A stretch of DNA of 64,000 nucleotides from Cellulomonas sp. Y8 (GTDB lineage Bacteria > Actinomycetota > Actinomycetes > Actinomycetales > Cellulomonadaceae), in NCBI RefSeq assembly GCF_008033115.1, contig NZ_CP041203.1:4092001-4156000 (forward strand). Reading direction: 5' to 3'. Below the pieces are notes generated by a model. That model did no database searches and had not been told where the DNA came from. It saw only the letters and a program-made list of their open reading frames with translations. Below are positions 20,124-27,763 of the stretch, one piece after another. Within the stretch, counting starts at the first letter, position 1; every line of letters begins with the position of its first letter. The position numbers and the translations under genes are program-made.

Positions 20124-21011
20124 ATGAGCAGCAGCCAGTCCGTCGTCGGCGAGGTCGGCGCCCCGGTCATCGAGCTGGGCCTGCCCGTCACGGGCGGCTC
20201 GCACGAGCGGTCGACGGCCGGCACCGCGGGGCTCGCGGTGAGCGACGCGGAGCGCAGCGAGAAGTTCGCGCAGATGCGCGCGGGCGAGCTGGGGTCCCTG
20301 CACTCCTGGGAGCTCGTCACCGCGGTCGACGGCCCCGGCACCCGGCTCACGACCTTCCTGGCCGGCTGCCCGCTGCGCTGCCTGTACTGCCACAACCCCG
20401 ACACGATGGAGATGCGCCGGGGCGAGCCCGTGCTCGCCGAGGAGCTGCTGCGCCGCATCCAGCGGTACGTCCCGGTGTTCGCCGTGACCGGCGGCGGCCT
20501 GACGATCTCCGGCGGCGAGCCGCTCATGCAGCCCGCGTTCGTCGACCGGCTGCTGCGCGGCGCCAAGGAGCTCGGCGTGCACACCGCGATCGACACCTCC
20601 GGCTACCTGGGCGCGCACTGCTCCGACGCGATGCTCGCGGACATCGACCTCGTGCTGCTCGACGTGAAGTCGGGCATCCCCGAGACGTACAAGAGGACCA
20701 CCGGCCGGGACCTGCAGCCGACGCTCGACTTCGGCCGCCGGGTCGCCGCGAGCGGCACCGAGATCTGGGTCCGGTTCGTGCTGGTGCCCGGACTCACCGA
20801 CGCGCCGGAGAACGTTGACGCGGTCGCCGACTACGTCGCCTCCCTGTCCACCGTCAGCCGGGTCGAGGTGCTGCCGTTCCACCAGATGGGTCGGGACAAG
20901 TGGCAGAGCCTGGGCATGGCGTACGAGCTGGAGGACACCGAGCCGCCGAGCCCGGAGCTGGTGGCGCGGGTGCGGCAGCAGTTCCGGGACCGCGGGCTGA
21001 CGGTGTTCTGA
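20124..21011 (+). CDS. pflA: Pyruvate formate-lyase-activating enzyme
   Basis: A 295-aa radical SAM enzyme that installs the glycyl radical on PflB. The iron-sulfur motif CPLRCLYCHNPDT gives Cys82, Cys86 and Cys89 (CX3CX2C), followed by the SAM-binding GGGLTISGGEPLMQP. It is about 40 residues longer at the N-terminus than the E. coli protein. GAGGAGG lies just upstream of the ATG. The stop is only 4 nt from the stop of the converging beta-oxidation gene, so transcripts from both sides meet here with no hairpin between them. Confidence 0.96.
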   Translation: MSSSQSVVGEVGAPVIELGLPVTGGSHERSTAGTAGLAVSDAERSEKFAQMRAGELGSLHSWELVTAVDGPGTRLTTFLAGCPLRCLYCHNPDTMEMRRGEPVLAEELLRRIQRYVPVFAVTGGGLTISGGEPLMQPAFVDRLLRGAKELGVHTAIDTSGYLGAHCSDAMLADIDLVLLDVKSGIPETYKRTTGRDLQPTLDFGRRVAASGTEIWVRFVLVPGLTDAPENVDAVADYVASLSTVSRVEVLPFHQMGRDKWQSLGMAYELEDTEPPSPELVARVRQQFRDRGLTVF

Positions 21012-21015
21012 GCCG

Positions 21016-23217
21016 TCAGGCCGCCGTCGCGCTCGCGTCCGCGACGCCCGGCGGGAGCAGCCGGTGGCCGAGCACCCGCTCGGACCAGCCGGTGCGGTCC
21101 AGCCAGGGGCAGATCCCGCCGAGGTGCGCGGGCCAGCCGGCGCCGAGCAGCATCGCCAGGTCGACCTGGTCCGCCGACGGCACGACGCCCTCGTCCAGCA
21201 GGGAGCCGATCTCCTCGGCCAGCCCCCGGGCGACGCGGTCGAGGACGGCGGCCTCCTGCTCGGCGCGCGTCCCGGCGGCGGTGGGCGCGCCGAACGCGTC
21301 CTGGATCGCCGGGTCCACGACGGGGAGCCCCGCGGGGCCGGGCGCGGCGACGGTGCGCCCCTGCTCGACCAGCGCGTCCAGGCCGGGCGACCGGGGGTAG
21401 CGGTCGCCGAGCTCGTCGTGCAGGGTCACGAGCACGTGCCGGGCCACCGGCAGGCCGACGAGCTGCAGCAGCGCGAACGGGCTCATGGGCAGGCCCAGCG
21501 GGCGCAGCGCGGCGTCGGCGGCCTCGACCGGGGTGCCGTCCTCGACCGCGCCGAGGACGTCGGCGAGCATCCGCAGCAGCACCCGGTTGACCACGAACCC
21601 GGGCCGGTCGGTGGTGCGTACGACGGTCTTCCCCGCGCGCCGCGCGACGTCGACCGCGGTGGCGAGCGACGCGGCGTCCGACGACGGCGTGGCGACCACC
21701 TCGACGAGCGGCATCTGGGCGACCGGGTTGAAGAAGTGCAGCCCGACGACCCGCTCCGGGTGCGCGAGGCCGTCGGCCATCGCGGTCACGGACAGCGCGG
21801 ACGTGTTGGTGGCGAGCACGCAGTCGGGGCGGACCAGCGTCTCGACCTCGGCGAGCACGGCGCGCTTGACGTCCAGCACCTCGGTGACGGCCTCGATCAC
21901 GAGGTCCGCGTCGGCGAGGTCGGCCAGGTCGGTGCCGACCCGGACGCCGTCGAGCAGGGCGCGGCCCGCGTCCTCGGGCAGCCGGCCCCGCGCCACCGCC
22001 GACTCGACCAGGTCGCGCACGCGCTCCCGGCCCGCCGCGGCGCGCTCCTCGTCGACCTCCCGCATCGCGACCGGTACGCCGAGGCGCGAGCCGAGCAGCA
22101 CGGCGAGCTGGGCGGCCATCAGGCCGGCGCCGACGATGCCGACCCGGCGCACCTCGCGCGGCGCGACGTCGTCCGCCTCGGCGCGGGCGGCCCGGCGGGC
22201 GCCGCGGCCGGTGAGCTCCGCGGCGTACAGGGCGGCGCGGGCCTCGTCGGACGCCAGCAGCCGGGAGAGGGCCTCGTCCTCCGCGCGGAAGCCCGCCTCC
22301 CGGTCGCGGGAGCCCGCGCGGGCCAGGAGGTCGAGGACGTGGGCGTAGGCCGGGGCGGCGCCGTGCAGCCGGGCGTCCAGGGTGGTGGCGGCGCGGGCGA
22401 GCGGGTCCGGCTCGCCCTCCGGCACCGGCGGCACGACAGCGGCGCGGCGGTCGGGGGAGCCGGCGCGCAGCACACCCGCGGTCCAGGCGAGCGCGGACTG
22501 CTCGAAGCCCTCGACGGGGAGCACGGTGTCGACCAGGCCGAGCTCCAGGGCCTGCTCCGCGGTGGTGAGCCGGTTGTTCGCGAGCGGGCGCAGCACGGCG
22601 AGGTCGACGGCGGCGGGGAGGCCGACCAGGCGGGGGAGCAGCCAGCACCCGCCCCAGCCCGGCACGATCCCGAGCGACGCCTCGGGGAGCCCGATCGACC
22701 GGATCCCCGCGGCCGCGACCCGGTGGTCGCAGTGCAGGGCCAGCTCCAGGCCGCCGCCCAGCGCGTGGCCGGTCAGCCAGGCGAACGTCGGCACGGGCAG
22801 CTCGCCCAGCGGCTTGAGCGCGGCGTGACCGGCCTCGGCGAGGGCACGGGTCTGGTCCAGGCCGTCGAGGCGCCGGGCGACGGAGAGGTCGGCGCCGGCG
22901 ACGAAGCAGCCCGGGCGCCCGGTGACCGCCACGGCGACGATCTCGCCGGCCTCGGCGCGGGCGCGCACGGCGTCCAGGGCGTCCCGGAGGACGGCGAGGC
23001 CGCGCGGGCCGAGGGTCGTGGGGCGCCGCTCGTCGGTCGCGGTGAGCGTGAGCAGGGCGAGCACGCCGGCGCCGTCCGGCAGGTCGACGTCCCGGGCTGT
23101 GACGCGCAGGACGTGGTCGTCGGCCTCGGCGGGCAGCGCGCCCGGCGCGGGCGTGCCCGACGCGGCGGGGTCGCGCGGGGCGGACGACGGGGACGGCTCG
23201 GTGGCGGCGTGGCGCAT
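21016..23217 (-). CDS. Fused enoyl-CoA hydratase / 3-hydroxyacyl-CoA dehydrogenase (FadB/FadJ type)
   Basis: A 733-aa two-part enzyme for the middle steps of fatty acid beta-oxidation. Residues ~25-230 are a crotonase domain (GCFVAGADLS, ALGGGLELALHCDHRVA, LPEASLGIVPGWGG). Residues ~340-640 are the NAD-binding dehydrogenase (RVGIVGAGLMAAQLAVLLG; HFFNPVAQMPLVEVV) and its C-terminal domain. The dehydrogenase motif is GAGLM-A rather than GAGxMGxG, a small deviation in the dinucleotide loop. ATG at 23217 is preceded by AGGGAG; TAGGGT at 23261-23266 is a likely -10. No thiolase gene is adjacent, although one often lies next to this gene in related bacteria (from memory). Confidence 0.9.
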   Translation of the reverse strand: MRHAATEPSPSSAPRDPAASGTPAPGALPAEADDHVLRVTARDVDLPDGAGVLALLTLTATDERRPTTLGPRGLAVLRDALDAVRARAEAGEIVAVAVTGRPGCFVAGADLSVARRLDGLDQTRALAEAGHAALKPLGELPVPTFAWLTGHALGGGLELALHCDHRVAAAGIRSIGLPEASLGIVPGWGGCWLLPRLVGLPAAVDLAVLRPLANNRLTTAEQALELGLVDTVLPVEGFEQSALAWTAGVLRAGSPDRRAAVVPPVPEGEPDPLARAATTLDARLHGAAPAYAHVLDLLARAGSRDREAGFRAEDEALSRLLASDEARAALYAAELTGRGARRAARAEADDVAPREVRRVGIVGAGLMAAQLAVLLGSRLGVPVAMREVDEERAAAGRERVRDLVESAVARGRLPEDAGRALLDGVRVGTDLADLADADLVIEAVTEVLDVKRAVLAEVETLVRPDCVLATNTSALSVTAMADGLAHPERVVGLHFFNPVAQMPLVEVVATPSSDAASLATAVDVARRAGKTVVRTTDRPGFVVNRVLLRMLADVLGAVEDGTPVEAADAALRPLGLPMSPFALLQLVGLPVARHVLVTLHDELGDRYPRSPGLDALVEQGRTVAAPGPAGLPVVDPAIQDAFGAPTAAGTRAEQEAAVLDRVARGLAEEIGSLLDEGVVPSADQVDLAMLLGAGWPAHLGGICPWLDRTGWSERVLGHRLLPPGVADASATAA

Positions 23218-23361
23218 GCGGCACTCCCTGGGGACGACGGTGTCCGGTCGGAACACCGTGACCCTAGCCGCGCCGGTGCCCGCTGTCGCGGTGCCGGGGC
23301 GACGGCGCGCCGCGGCCCCGCAGGTCAGCCCGCTGGCCGGCCGCGCGCCGACCTGATCGCC

Positions 23362-23436
23362 GAGCCAGTACGCGACACGTCGGGCGAGTAGTCGGCGGGT
23401 ACTCGCTCGACGTGTCGGTTGCCCGCTGGGCGCGGC
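23362..23436. repeat. Intergenic hairpin element, copy A
   Basis: Left arm CGACACGTCGGGCGAGTA (23373-23390) and right arm TACTCGCTCGACGTGTCG (23400-23417) pair with one G-T wobble around a 9-nt loop. The right half and its flank to about 23436 match copy B at 58560-58596 in 33 of 36 positions, so the repeated unit is longer than the stem. It lies behind the RNase D-like gene and ahead of the fadB-type gene. The rest of 23218-23506 holds only the fadB promoter. Confidence 0.8.
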
Positions 23437-23506
23437 ACGCGGGCGCGCGCGTGCCGCGGAGCCGGGAGCGGAGGCGGGTCTGAGCGCGCGGGCGCGCCCG
23501 GGGCAC

Positions 23507-24832
23507 TCAGGCCGGGGTCGCCACCGCGGCGAACGCCTCCGCCAGGCGCGGGGCCAGCAGGCCGATCTGCCACGGGCGAGCGCCGCCGGCGGCCAGGCGC
23601 TCGGCGAGGTGCTGCTCGTCGGCCGGGGTCGGCGGGGTCCAGCACACCCGGCGCAGCAGGTCCGGCTGCAGCAGGTTCTCGGCCGGCACGGTGTGCGTCT
23701 CGGACAGCTCGGCGACGACGGCGCGCGCCGCGGTCAGCCGGGCGGCGGCCGCCGGGTCGCGGTCGGCCCAGGCGCGCGGCGGCGGCGGGGCGTCGGTGCG
23801 CGGTCCGCGGCTGCTCGGCAGCTGGTCGTCCGGGAGCTGGAGGCCGGTGTCGATCGCCCGCTGCCAGAGCGCGGCACGGCGTCGGGTGCCCTTGCCGGAG
23901 AACTGCGGCAGCGCCACGAGCTGGGGCACGGACCGGGGGAGCGCCTGCGCGGCGGCGACGATCGCGGCGTCGGGCAGGACGCGGCCGGGCGAGATGTCCC
24001 GCTGCCGGGCGTTCTCGTCGCGGGTCTCCCACAGCGAGCGGACGACGGCGAGCCGGCGGGGGTCGCGGATGGCGTGCACGCCGGATACCCGGCGCCAGGG
24101 CTCGACGCGCGGCGCGGGCGGCGGGGCGAGGCGCACGGCCTCGAACTCCTCGGCGGCCCACTGCGCCTTCCCGGCGACGGCCAGCCGCTCGGCGAGCACC
24201 TCGCGCAGCTCGACGAGCACCTCGACGTCGAGCGCGGCGTACCGGAGCCACTGCTCGGGCAGCGGCCGGGTGGACCAGTCGACGGCCGAGTGCTCCTTGG
24301 CCAGCCCGAGGCCGAGGAGCTCGGCGACGACGGCGGCGAGGCCGACCCGCTCGAGCCCGAGGAGCCGGGCGCCGAGCTCGGTGTCGAAGACGCGCGACGG
24401 CCGCATGCCCTGCTCGGCGAGCGCGCCGAGGTCCTGGGACGCGGCGTGCAGGACCCACTCGACGCCCACCAGCGCGTCGGACAGCGGGGACAGGTCGGGC
24501 AGGGCGACCGGGTCGATCAGGGCGGTGCCGGCGCCCTCGCGGCGCACCTGCACCAGGTAGTTGTGCTGCCCGTACCGGTAGCCGGACGCGCGCTCGGCGT
24601 CGACGGCGACGGGGCCGGTGCCCGCGCCGAACGCCGCGACCACGCGGGCGAACGCCTCGGGGGTGTCGACGACGGCGGGCACGCCCTCGGCGGGCTCGGT
24701 GAGGGGGACGACGGCGGCGGGCTCGGCGAGCCCCGCGGGCCCGGTGGCGTCCGCGGGGACGTCGTGGTCGGCGCCGGCCGCGGCGCTGGTCTCCTCGGCC
24801 GGGGTACCGGCCGGGTGCGGGATTGACTGCAT
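23507..24832 (-). CDS. RNase D-like 3'-5' exonuclease with HRDC domain
   Basis: A 441-aa cytosolic protein. Residues ~70-235 form a DEDD-type 3'-5' exonuclease domain: VAVDAERASGYRYG carries the first D and E, VEWVLHAASQDLGAL the second acid, and YAALDVEVLVELRE the third. Residues ~270-345 form an HRDC nucleic-acid-binding domain (RDPRRLAVVRSLWETRDENARQRDISPGRVLPD), and a C-terminal HRDC-like segment follows. The domain order matches RNase D, which trims tRNA 3' ends. TACGGT at 24839-24844 lies 6 nt before the ATG, so the mRNA is probably leaderless. The first ~50 residues are acidic and low in complexity. Confidence 0.9.
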   Translation of the reverse strand: MQSIPHPAGTPAEETSAAAGADHDVPADATGPAGLAEPAAVVPLTEPAEGVPAVVDTPEAFARVVAAFGAGTGPVAVDAERASGYRYGQHNYLVQVRREGAGTALIDPVALPDLSPLSDALVGVEWVLHAASQDLGALAEQGMRPSRVFDTELGARLLGLERVGLAAVVAELLGLGLAKEHSAVDWSTRPLPEQWLRYAALDVEVLVELREVLAERLAVAGKAQWAAEEFEAVRLAPPPAPRVEPWRRVSGVHAIRDPRRLAVVRSLWETRDENARQRDISPGRVLPDAAIVAAAQALPRSVPQLVALPQFSGKGTRRRAALWQRAIDTGLQLPDDQLPSSRGPRTDAPPPPRAWADRDPAAAARLTAARAVVAELSETHTVPAENLLQPDLLRRVCWTPPTPADEQHLAERLAAGGARPWQIGLLAPRLAEAFAAVATPA

Positions 24833-24906
24833 GGGACAACCGTAGGCCGTCGGGGCGCCGCTCCCGTCCCGGCGCGCAGGCGCGGCGTCCGGCACGGGCC
24901 CGGCGC

Positions 24907-25482
24907 TCAGGCGAGCAGGCCGGTGCGGATGGAGATGGCGACCAGCGCGGCGCGGTCGCCGGTGCCGAGCTTGCGCGAGATGCGCGCGAGGTGGCTCTTC
25001 ACGGTGAGCGCGGACAGGCCGAGCTCGTCGCCGATGGCGCGGTTGCTGAACCCGTCGGCGACGAGGCGCAGCACGCTGAGCTCGCGCGAGGTGAGGTCGG
25101 GGCGGGTGCGCGCGAACGGCGACGGCACCGCGCCGGGGGCGGCGCCGGGCTGGCCGACGGTCGCGTTCGGCTCGGTGGCGACGGCGCCCCGCAGGCCGCC
25201 GGTCAGCAGGCCGACCAGGTCGCGGCGCCCGGCCCGGCGGGCGAGCAGGATGACGCGGCCGGAGCCGCGGCGCCGCAGGTTGCGCACCAGGGTCTGGCCG
25301 TCGCCCTCGGCGAGCTCGGTGACCACGACGCACATCTGGCCGAGCGGCCGCCGGCGGGGGTCGGTGCCGGTGCCGGCACCCTGCGAGCCGGGGCGGCGCG
25401 CCTGCGTGGCGACCGCGCCCGCGCGGGCACCCGGGACGCCCGGCGCCAGGCCGGTGCCTCGTCGAATCGGCTCGATGCTCAC
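24907..25482 (-). CDS. LuxR-type (GerE) transcriptional regulator
   Basis: A 191-aa regulator. The C-terminal ~60 residues are a LuxR/GerE helix-turn-helix: LTSRELSVLRLVADGFSNRA followed by IGDELGLSALTVKSHLARI. The first ~110 residues may be a degenerate receiver (MCVVVTELAEGDG, GRVILLARRAG), but no phospho-accepting Asp in the right place can be seen, so control by a kinase is doubtful. The GTG at 25482 is chosen because AAGGGGG lies just upstream; a longer start at 25509 is possible. It lies between the DUF3000 gene and the RNase D-like gene, all on the minus strand. Target genes are unknown. Confidence 0.8.
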   Translation of the reverse strand: MSIEPIRRGTGLAPGVPGARAGAVATQARRPGSQGAGTGTDPRRRPLGQMCVVVTELAEGDGQTLVRNLRRRGSGRVILLARRAGRRDLVGLLTGGLRGAVATEPNATVGQPGAAPGAVPSPFARTRPDLTSRELSVLRLVADGFSNRAIGDELGLSALTVKSHLARISRKLGTGDRAALVAISIRTGLLA

Positions 25483-25554
25483 TGCTGTGCCCCCTTGACG
25501 GTCCACCACACTTGCCCCCTCTATCGGTCCGCCGCCGGGGTGTCTTGAGCAGAT

Positions 25555-25595
25555 CGGGTGACATCGTGACCCGCTCGTGACCCGGTTGTCACGGG
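25555..25595. promoter_or_regulatory. Cluster of CGTGACCCG repeats
   Basis: CGTGACCCG occurs at 25565-25573 and 25576-25584 (11-bp period), with inverted partners CGGGTGAC (25555-25562) and GTCACGGG (25588-25595). CGTGAC-CCGGTT-GTCACG at 25576-25593 is a perfect dyad. The cluster sits ~75-115 nt upstream of the LuxR-type gene and behind the DUF3000 gene. It may be an operator, perhaps autoregulatory, or a weak terminator. Confidence 0.45.
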
Positions 25596-25630
25596 TGCCC
25601 GCTCCCCGGACGCCGGCCGGGCGGCGAGCC

Positions 25631-26212
25631 CTAGTGCCGCGGCCCCAGCGCGACCACGCCCTCGGGCAGCGGCGGCAGCCCGGCGACCGTGCACAGCAGG
25701 GTGCCCCATGCGCGCAGGTGCGGGGCCAGGTCCTCGTCGCGCGCCGTCCAGGAGGCGCGCAGCTCGAGCTCGCAGAGCTCCGGGCGCTCGTCCAGGGCGC
25801 CGAACGACTGGGACAGCACCCGGGTCACGGTGCCCCCGGCGGCGCGGGCGTCGACGTCGGCGGACGCGAGGGCGTCGGAGAACCAGCTCCACGCGACCTC
25901 GGCCAGCAGCGGGTCCTGGCCGACCTCCGGCTCGAGCGTCGCGCGCACCAGGGTCACGAGCCGGAACGCGCCGTCCCAGGCCTCCTGGCCCGCGGGGTCG
26001 TGCAGCACGACGAACCGGCCCGAGGCGAGCTCCTCGGCGTCGGGGTCCCGGCGGCCGCTGCGGACGTCGGCGACGAGGGCCGCGGTGTACGGGGCGATCC
26101 GCGCCGGCCCGGGTGCCTCCTCGAGGGAGACCTCGGGCCGCAGGGTGACCCCCCGCAGGGACCGGAGGGCACGCAGGAACTCCGGTGGCGCGTCGCGGGG
26201 GCCGGTGCTCAC
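25631..26212 (-). CDS. DUF3000 domain protein
   Basis: A 193-aa protein matching the actinobacteria-specific DUF3000 family over its whole length. Landmarks are PPEFLRALRSLRG, ELASGRFVVLHDPAGQEAWDG, FRLVTLVRATLEPEVGQDPLLAEVAWSWFSDAL (in two blocks) and TRVLSQSFGALDERPELCELELRASW. No catalytic motif, signal or membrane segment is visible and the role is unknown. GTG start; TACGCT at 26220-26225 lies 7 nt before it, and no ribosome binding site is seen, so the transcript is likely leaderless. The gene is divergent from gnd. Confidence 0.88.
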   Translation of the reverse strand: MSTGPRDAPPEFLRALRSLRGVTLRPEVSLEEAPGPARIAPYTAALVADVRSGRRDPDAEELASGRFVVLHDPAGQEAWDGAFRLVTLVRATLEPEVGQDPLLAEVAWSWFSDALASADVDARAAGGTVTRVLSQSFGALDERPELCELELRASWTARDEDLAPHLRAWGTLLCTVAGLPPLPEGVVALGPRH

Positions 26213-26279
26213 AGCGCCGAGCGTAGGGGCGCCGCTCTCGACCTGCGGTCGCGGCACGCCGGGCGGCGACGCCCCGGAC

Positions 26280-26285
26280 TAGGGT
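26280..26285 (+). promoter_or_regulatory. -10 box of gnd
   Basis: TAGGGT about 38 nt before the gnd ATG, leaving room for a short leader with GAAGGAG. A -35 box is not obvious. Confidence 0.5.
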
Positions 26286-26323
26286 GAACCTGCCCTGGCA
26301 CCCCCTCGAAGGAGCACCTGCGC

Positions 26324-27763
26324 ATGTCTGCACCCGCCGCACAGATCGGCGTCACCGGCCTCGCCGTCATGGGCCGGAACCTCGCCCGCAACCTGGCCCG
26401 GCACGGCTACACGGTCGCGGTGCACAACCGCTCGCAGGCGAAGACCGACTCGCTGATCGCCGACCACGGCGACGAGGGCACCTTCGTGCCGTCGGTGACC
26501 ACCGAGGAGTTCGTGGCGTCGCTGGAGCGGCCGCGCAAGGTCATCATCATGGTCAAGGCCGGCGGCCCGACCGACGCGGTCATCGACGAGCTGGTGCCGC
26601 TCCTCGACGAGGGCGACATCGTCATCGACGCGGGCAACGCGCACTTCCCGGACACCCGCCGCCGCGAGGCCGCGCTGAAGGCCAAGGGGCTGCACTTCGT
26701 CGGCACCGGCGTGTCCGGCGGCGAGGAGGGCGCGCTCAACGGCCCGTCGATCATGCCGGGCGGCTCGCGCGAGTCGTACGCGGTGCTGGGCCCGATCCTG
26801 GAGGACATCTCGGCCAAGGTCGACGGCACCCCGTGCTGCACCTACGTCGGCCCCGACGGCGCCGGCCACTTCGTCAAGATGGTGCACAACGGCATCGAGT
26901 ACGCCGACATGCAGCTGATCGCCGAGGCGTACGACCTGCTCAAGCAGGGCCTGGGCGCGTCCGCCGCGGAGATCGCCGACATCTTCCGGACCTGGAACGA
27001 GGGCGACCTCGAGTCGTTCCTCATCGAGATCACGGCCGAGGTGCTGTCCCAGGTCGACGCCGAGACCGGGTCCGCGTTCGTGGACGTCGTGCTCGACCAG
27101 GCGGAGCAGAAGGGCACCGGCCGCTGGACGGTGCAGAACGGCCTGGACCTGGGCGTGCCGATCACCGGCATCGCGGAGGCCACGTTCGCCCGCGCGCTGT
27201 CCGGCTCGGTCCCGCAGCGCACCGCCGCCCGGGGCGCGCTCCCCGCGCACGCCGGCGCCTTCGAGGTCACCGACCGCGACGCGTTCATCGAGGACGTCCG
27301 CCTGGCGCTGTACGCGTCCAAGGTCGTCGCGTACTCGCAGGGCTTCGACCAGATCGCCGCCGCCTCCGCCGAGAACGGCTGGGACATCGACCGCGGCGCC
27401 ATGGCGCGCATCTGGCGCGGCGGCTGCATCATCCGCGCCCGGTTCCTCAACCGGATCACCGAGGCGTACGAGCGCGACGCGGACCTGCCGCTGCTGCTCG
27501 CCGACGAGTACTTCACCGGCGCCGTCGGCAACGGCGTGCCCGCGTGGCGCCGGGTCGTGGCCCAGGCCGCGCTGGCCGGGGTGCCCACCCCGGCGTTCTC
27601 CTCCTCGCTGTCGTACTACGACGGCGTGCGGGCCGAGCGGCTGCCGGCGGCGCTGATCCAGGCGCAGCGCGACTTCTTCGGCGCGCACACCTACAAGCGC
27701 GTGGACAAGGACGGCACCTTCCACACCGAGTGGTCCGGCGACCGCGCCGAGCACGAGGCGTGA
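26324..27763 (+). CDS. gnd: 6-phosphogluconate dehydrogenase (NADP-dependent, decarboxylating)
   Basis: A 479-aa cytosolic enzyme that oxidises 6-phosphogluconate to ribulose 5-phosphate, CO2 and NADPH in the pentose phosphate pathway. The dinucleotide motif is GVTGLAVMGRNLARNL. MVHNGIEYADMQLIAEAYDLL and the catalytic VSGGEEGALNGPSIMPGG are typical, as is FHTEWSGDR at the C-terminus. Length is that of the long (GndA) form. GAAGGAG lies ahead of the ATG. The stop overlaps the GTG start of the ATP-grasp ligase gene (GTGA). Confidence 0.96.
   Translation: MSAPAAQIGVTGLAVMGRNLARNLARHGYTVAVHNRSQAKTDSLIADHGDEGTFVPSVTTEEFVASLERPRKVIIMVKAGGPTDAVIDELVPLLDEGDIVIDAGNAHFPDTRRREAALKAKGLHFVGTGVSGGEEGALNGPSIMPGGSRESYAVLGPILEDISAKVDGTPCCTYVGPDGAGHFVKMVHNGIEYADMQLIAEAYDLLKQGLGASAAEIADIFRTWNEGDLESFLIEITAEVLSQVDAETGSAFVDVVLDQAEQKGTGRWTVQNGLDLGVPITGIAEATFARALSGSVPQRTAARGALPAHAGAFEVTDRDAFIEDVRLALYASKVVAYSQGFDQIAAASAENGWDIDRGAMARIWRGGCIIRARFLNRITEAYERDADLPLLLADEYFTGAVGNGVPAWRRVVAQAALAGVPTPAFSSSLSYYDGVRAERLPAALIQAQRDFFGAHTYKRVDKDGTFHTEWSGDRAEHEA

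Noticed and set aside
25576..25593. Crp-type site from CGTGAC-CCGGTT-GTCACG
   Set aside because: The distance between GTGA and TCAC is 8 nt, whereas Crp/FNR sites need 6; kept only as part of a repeat cluster.
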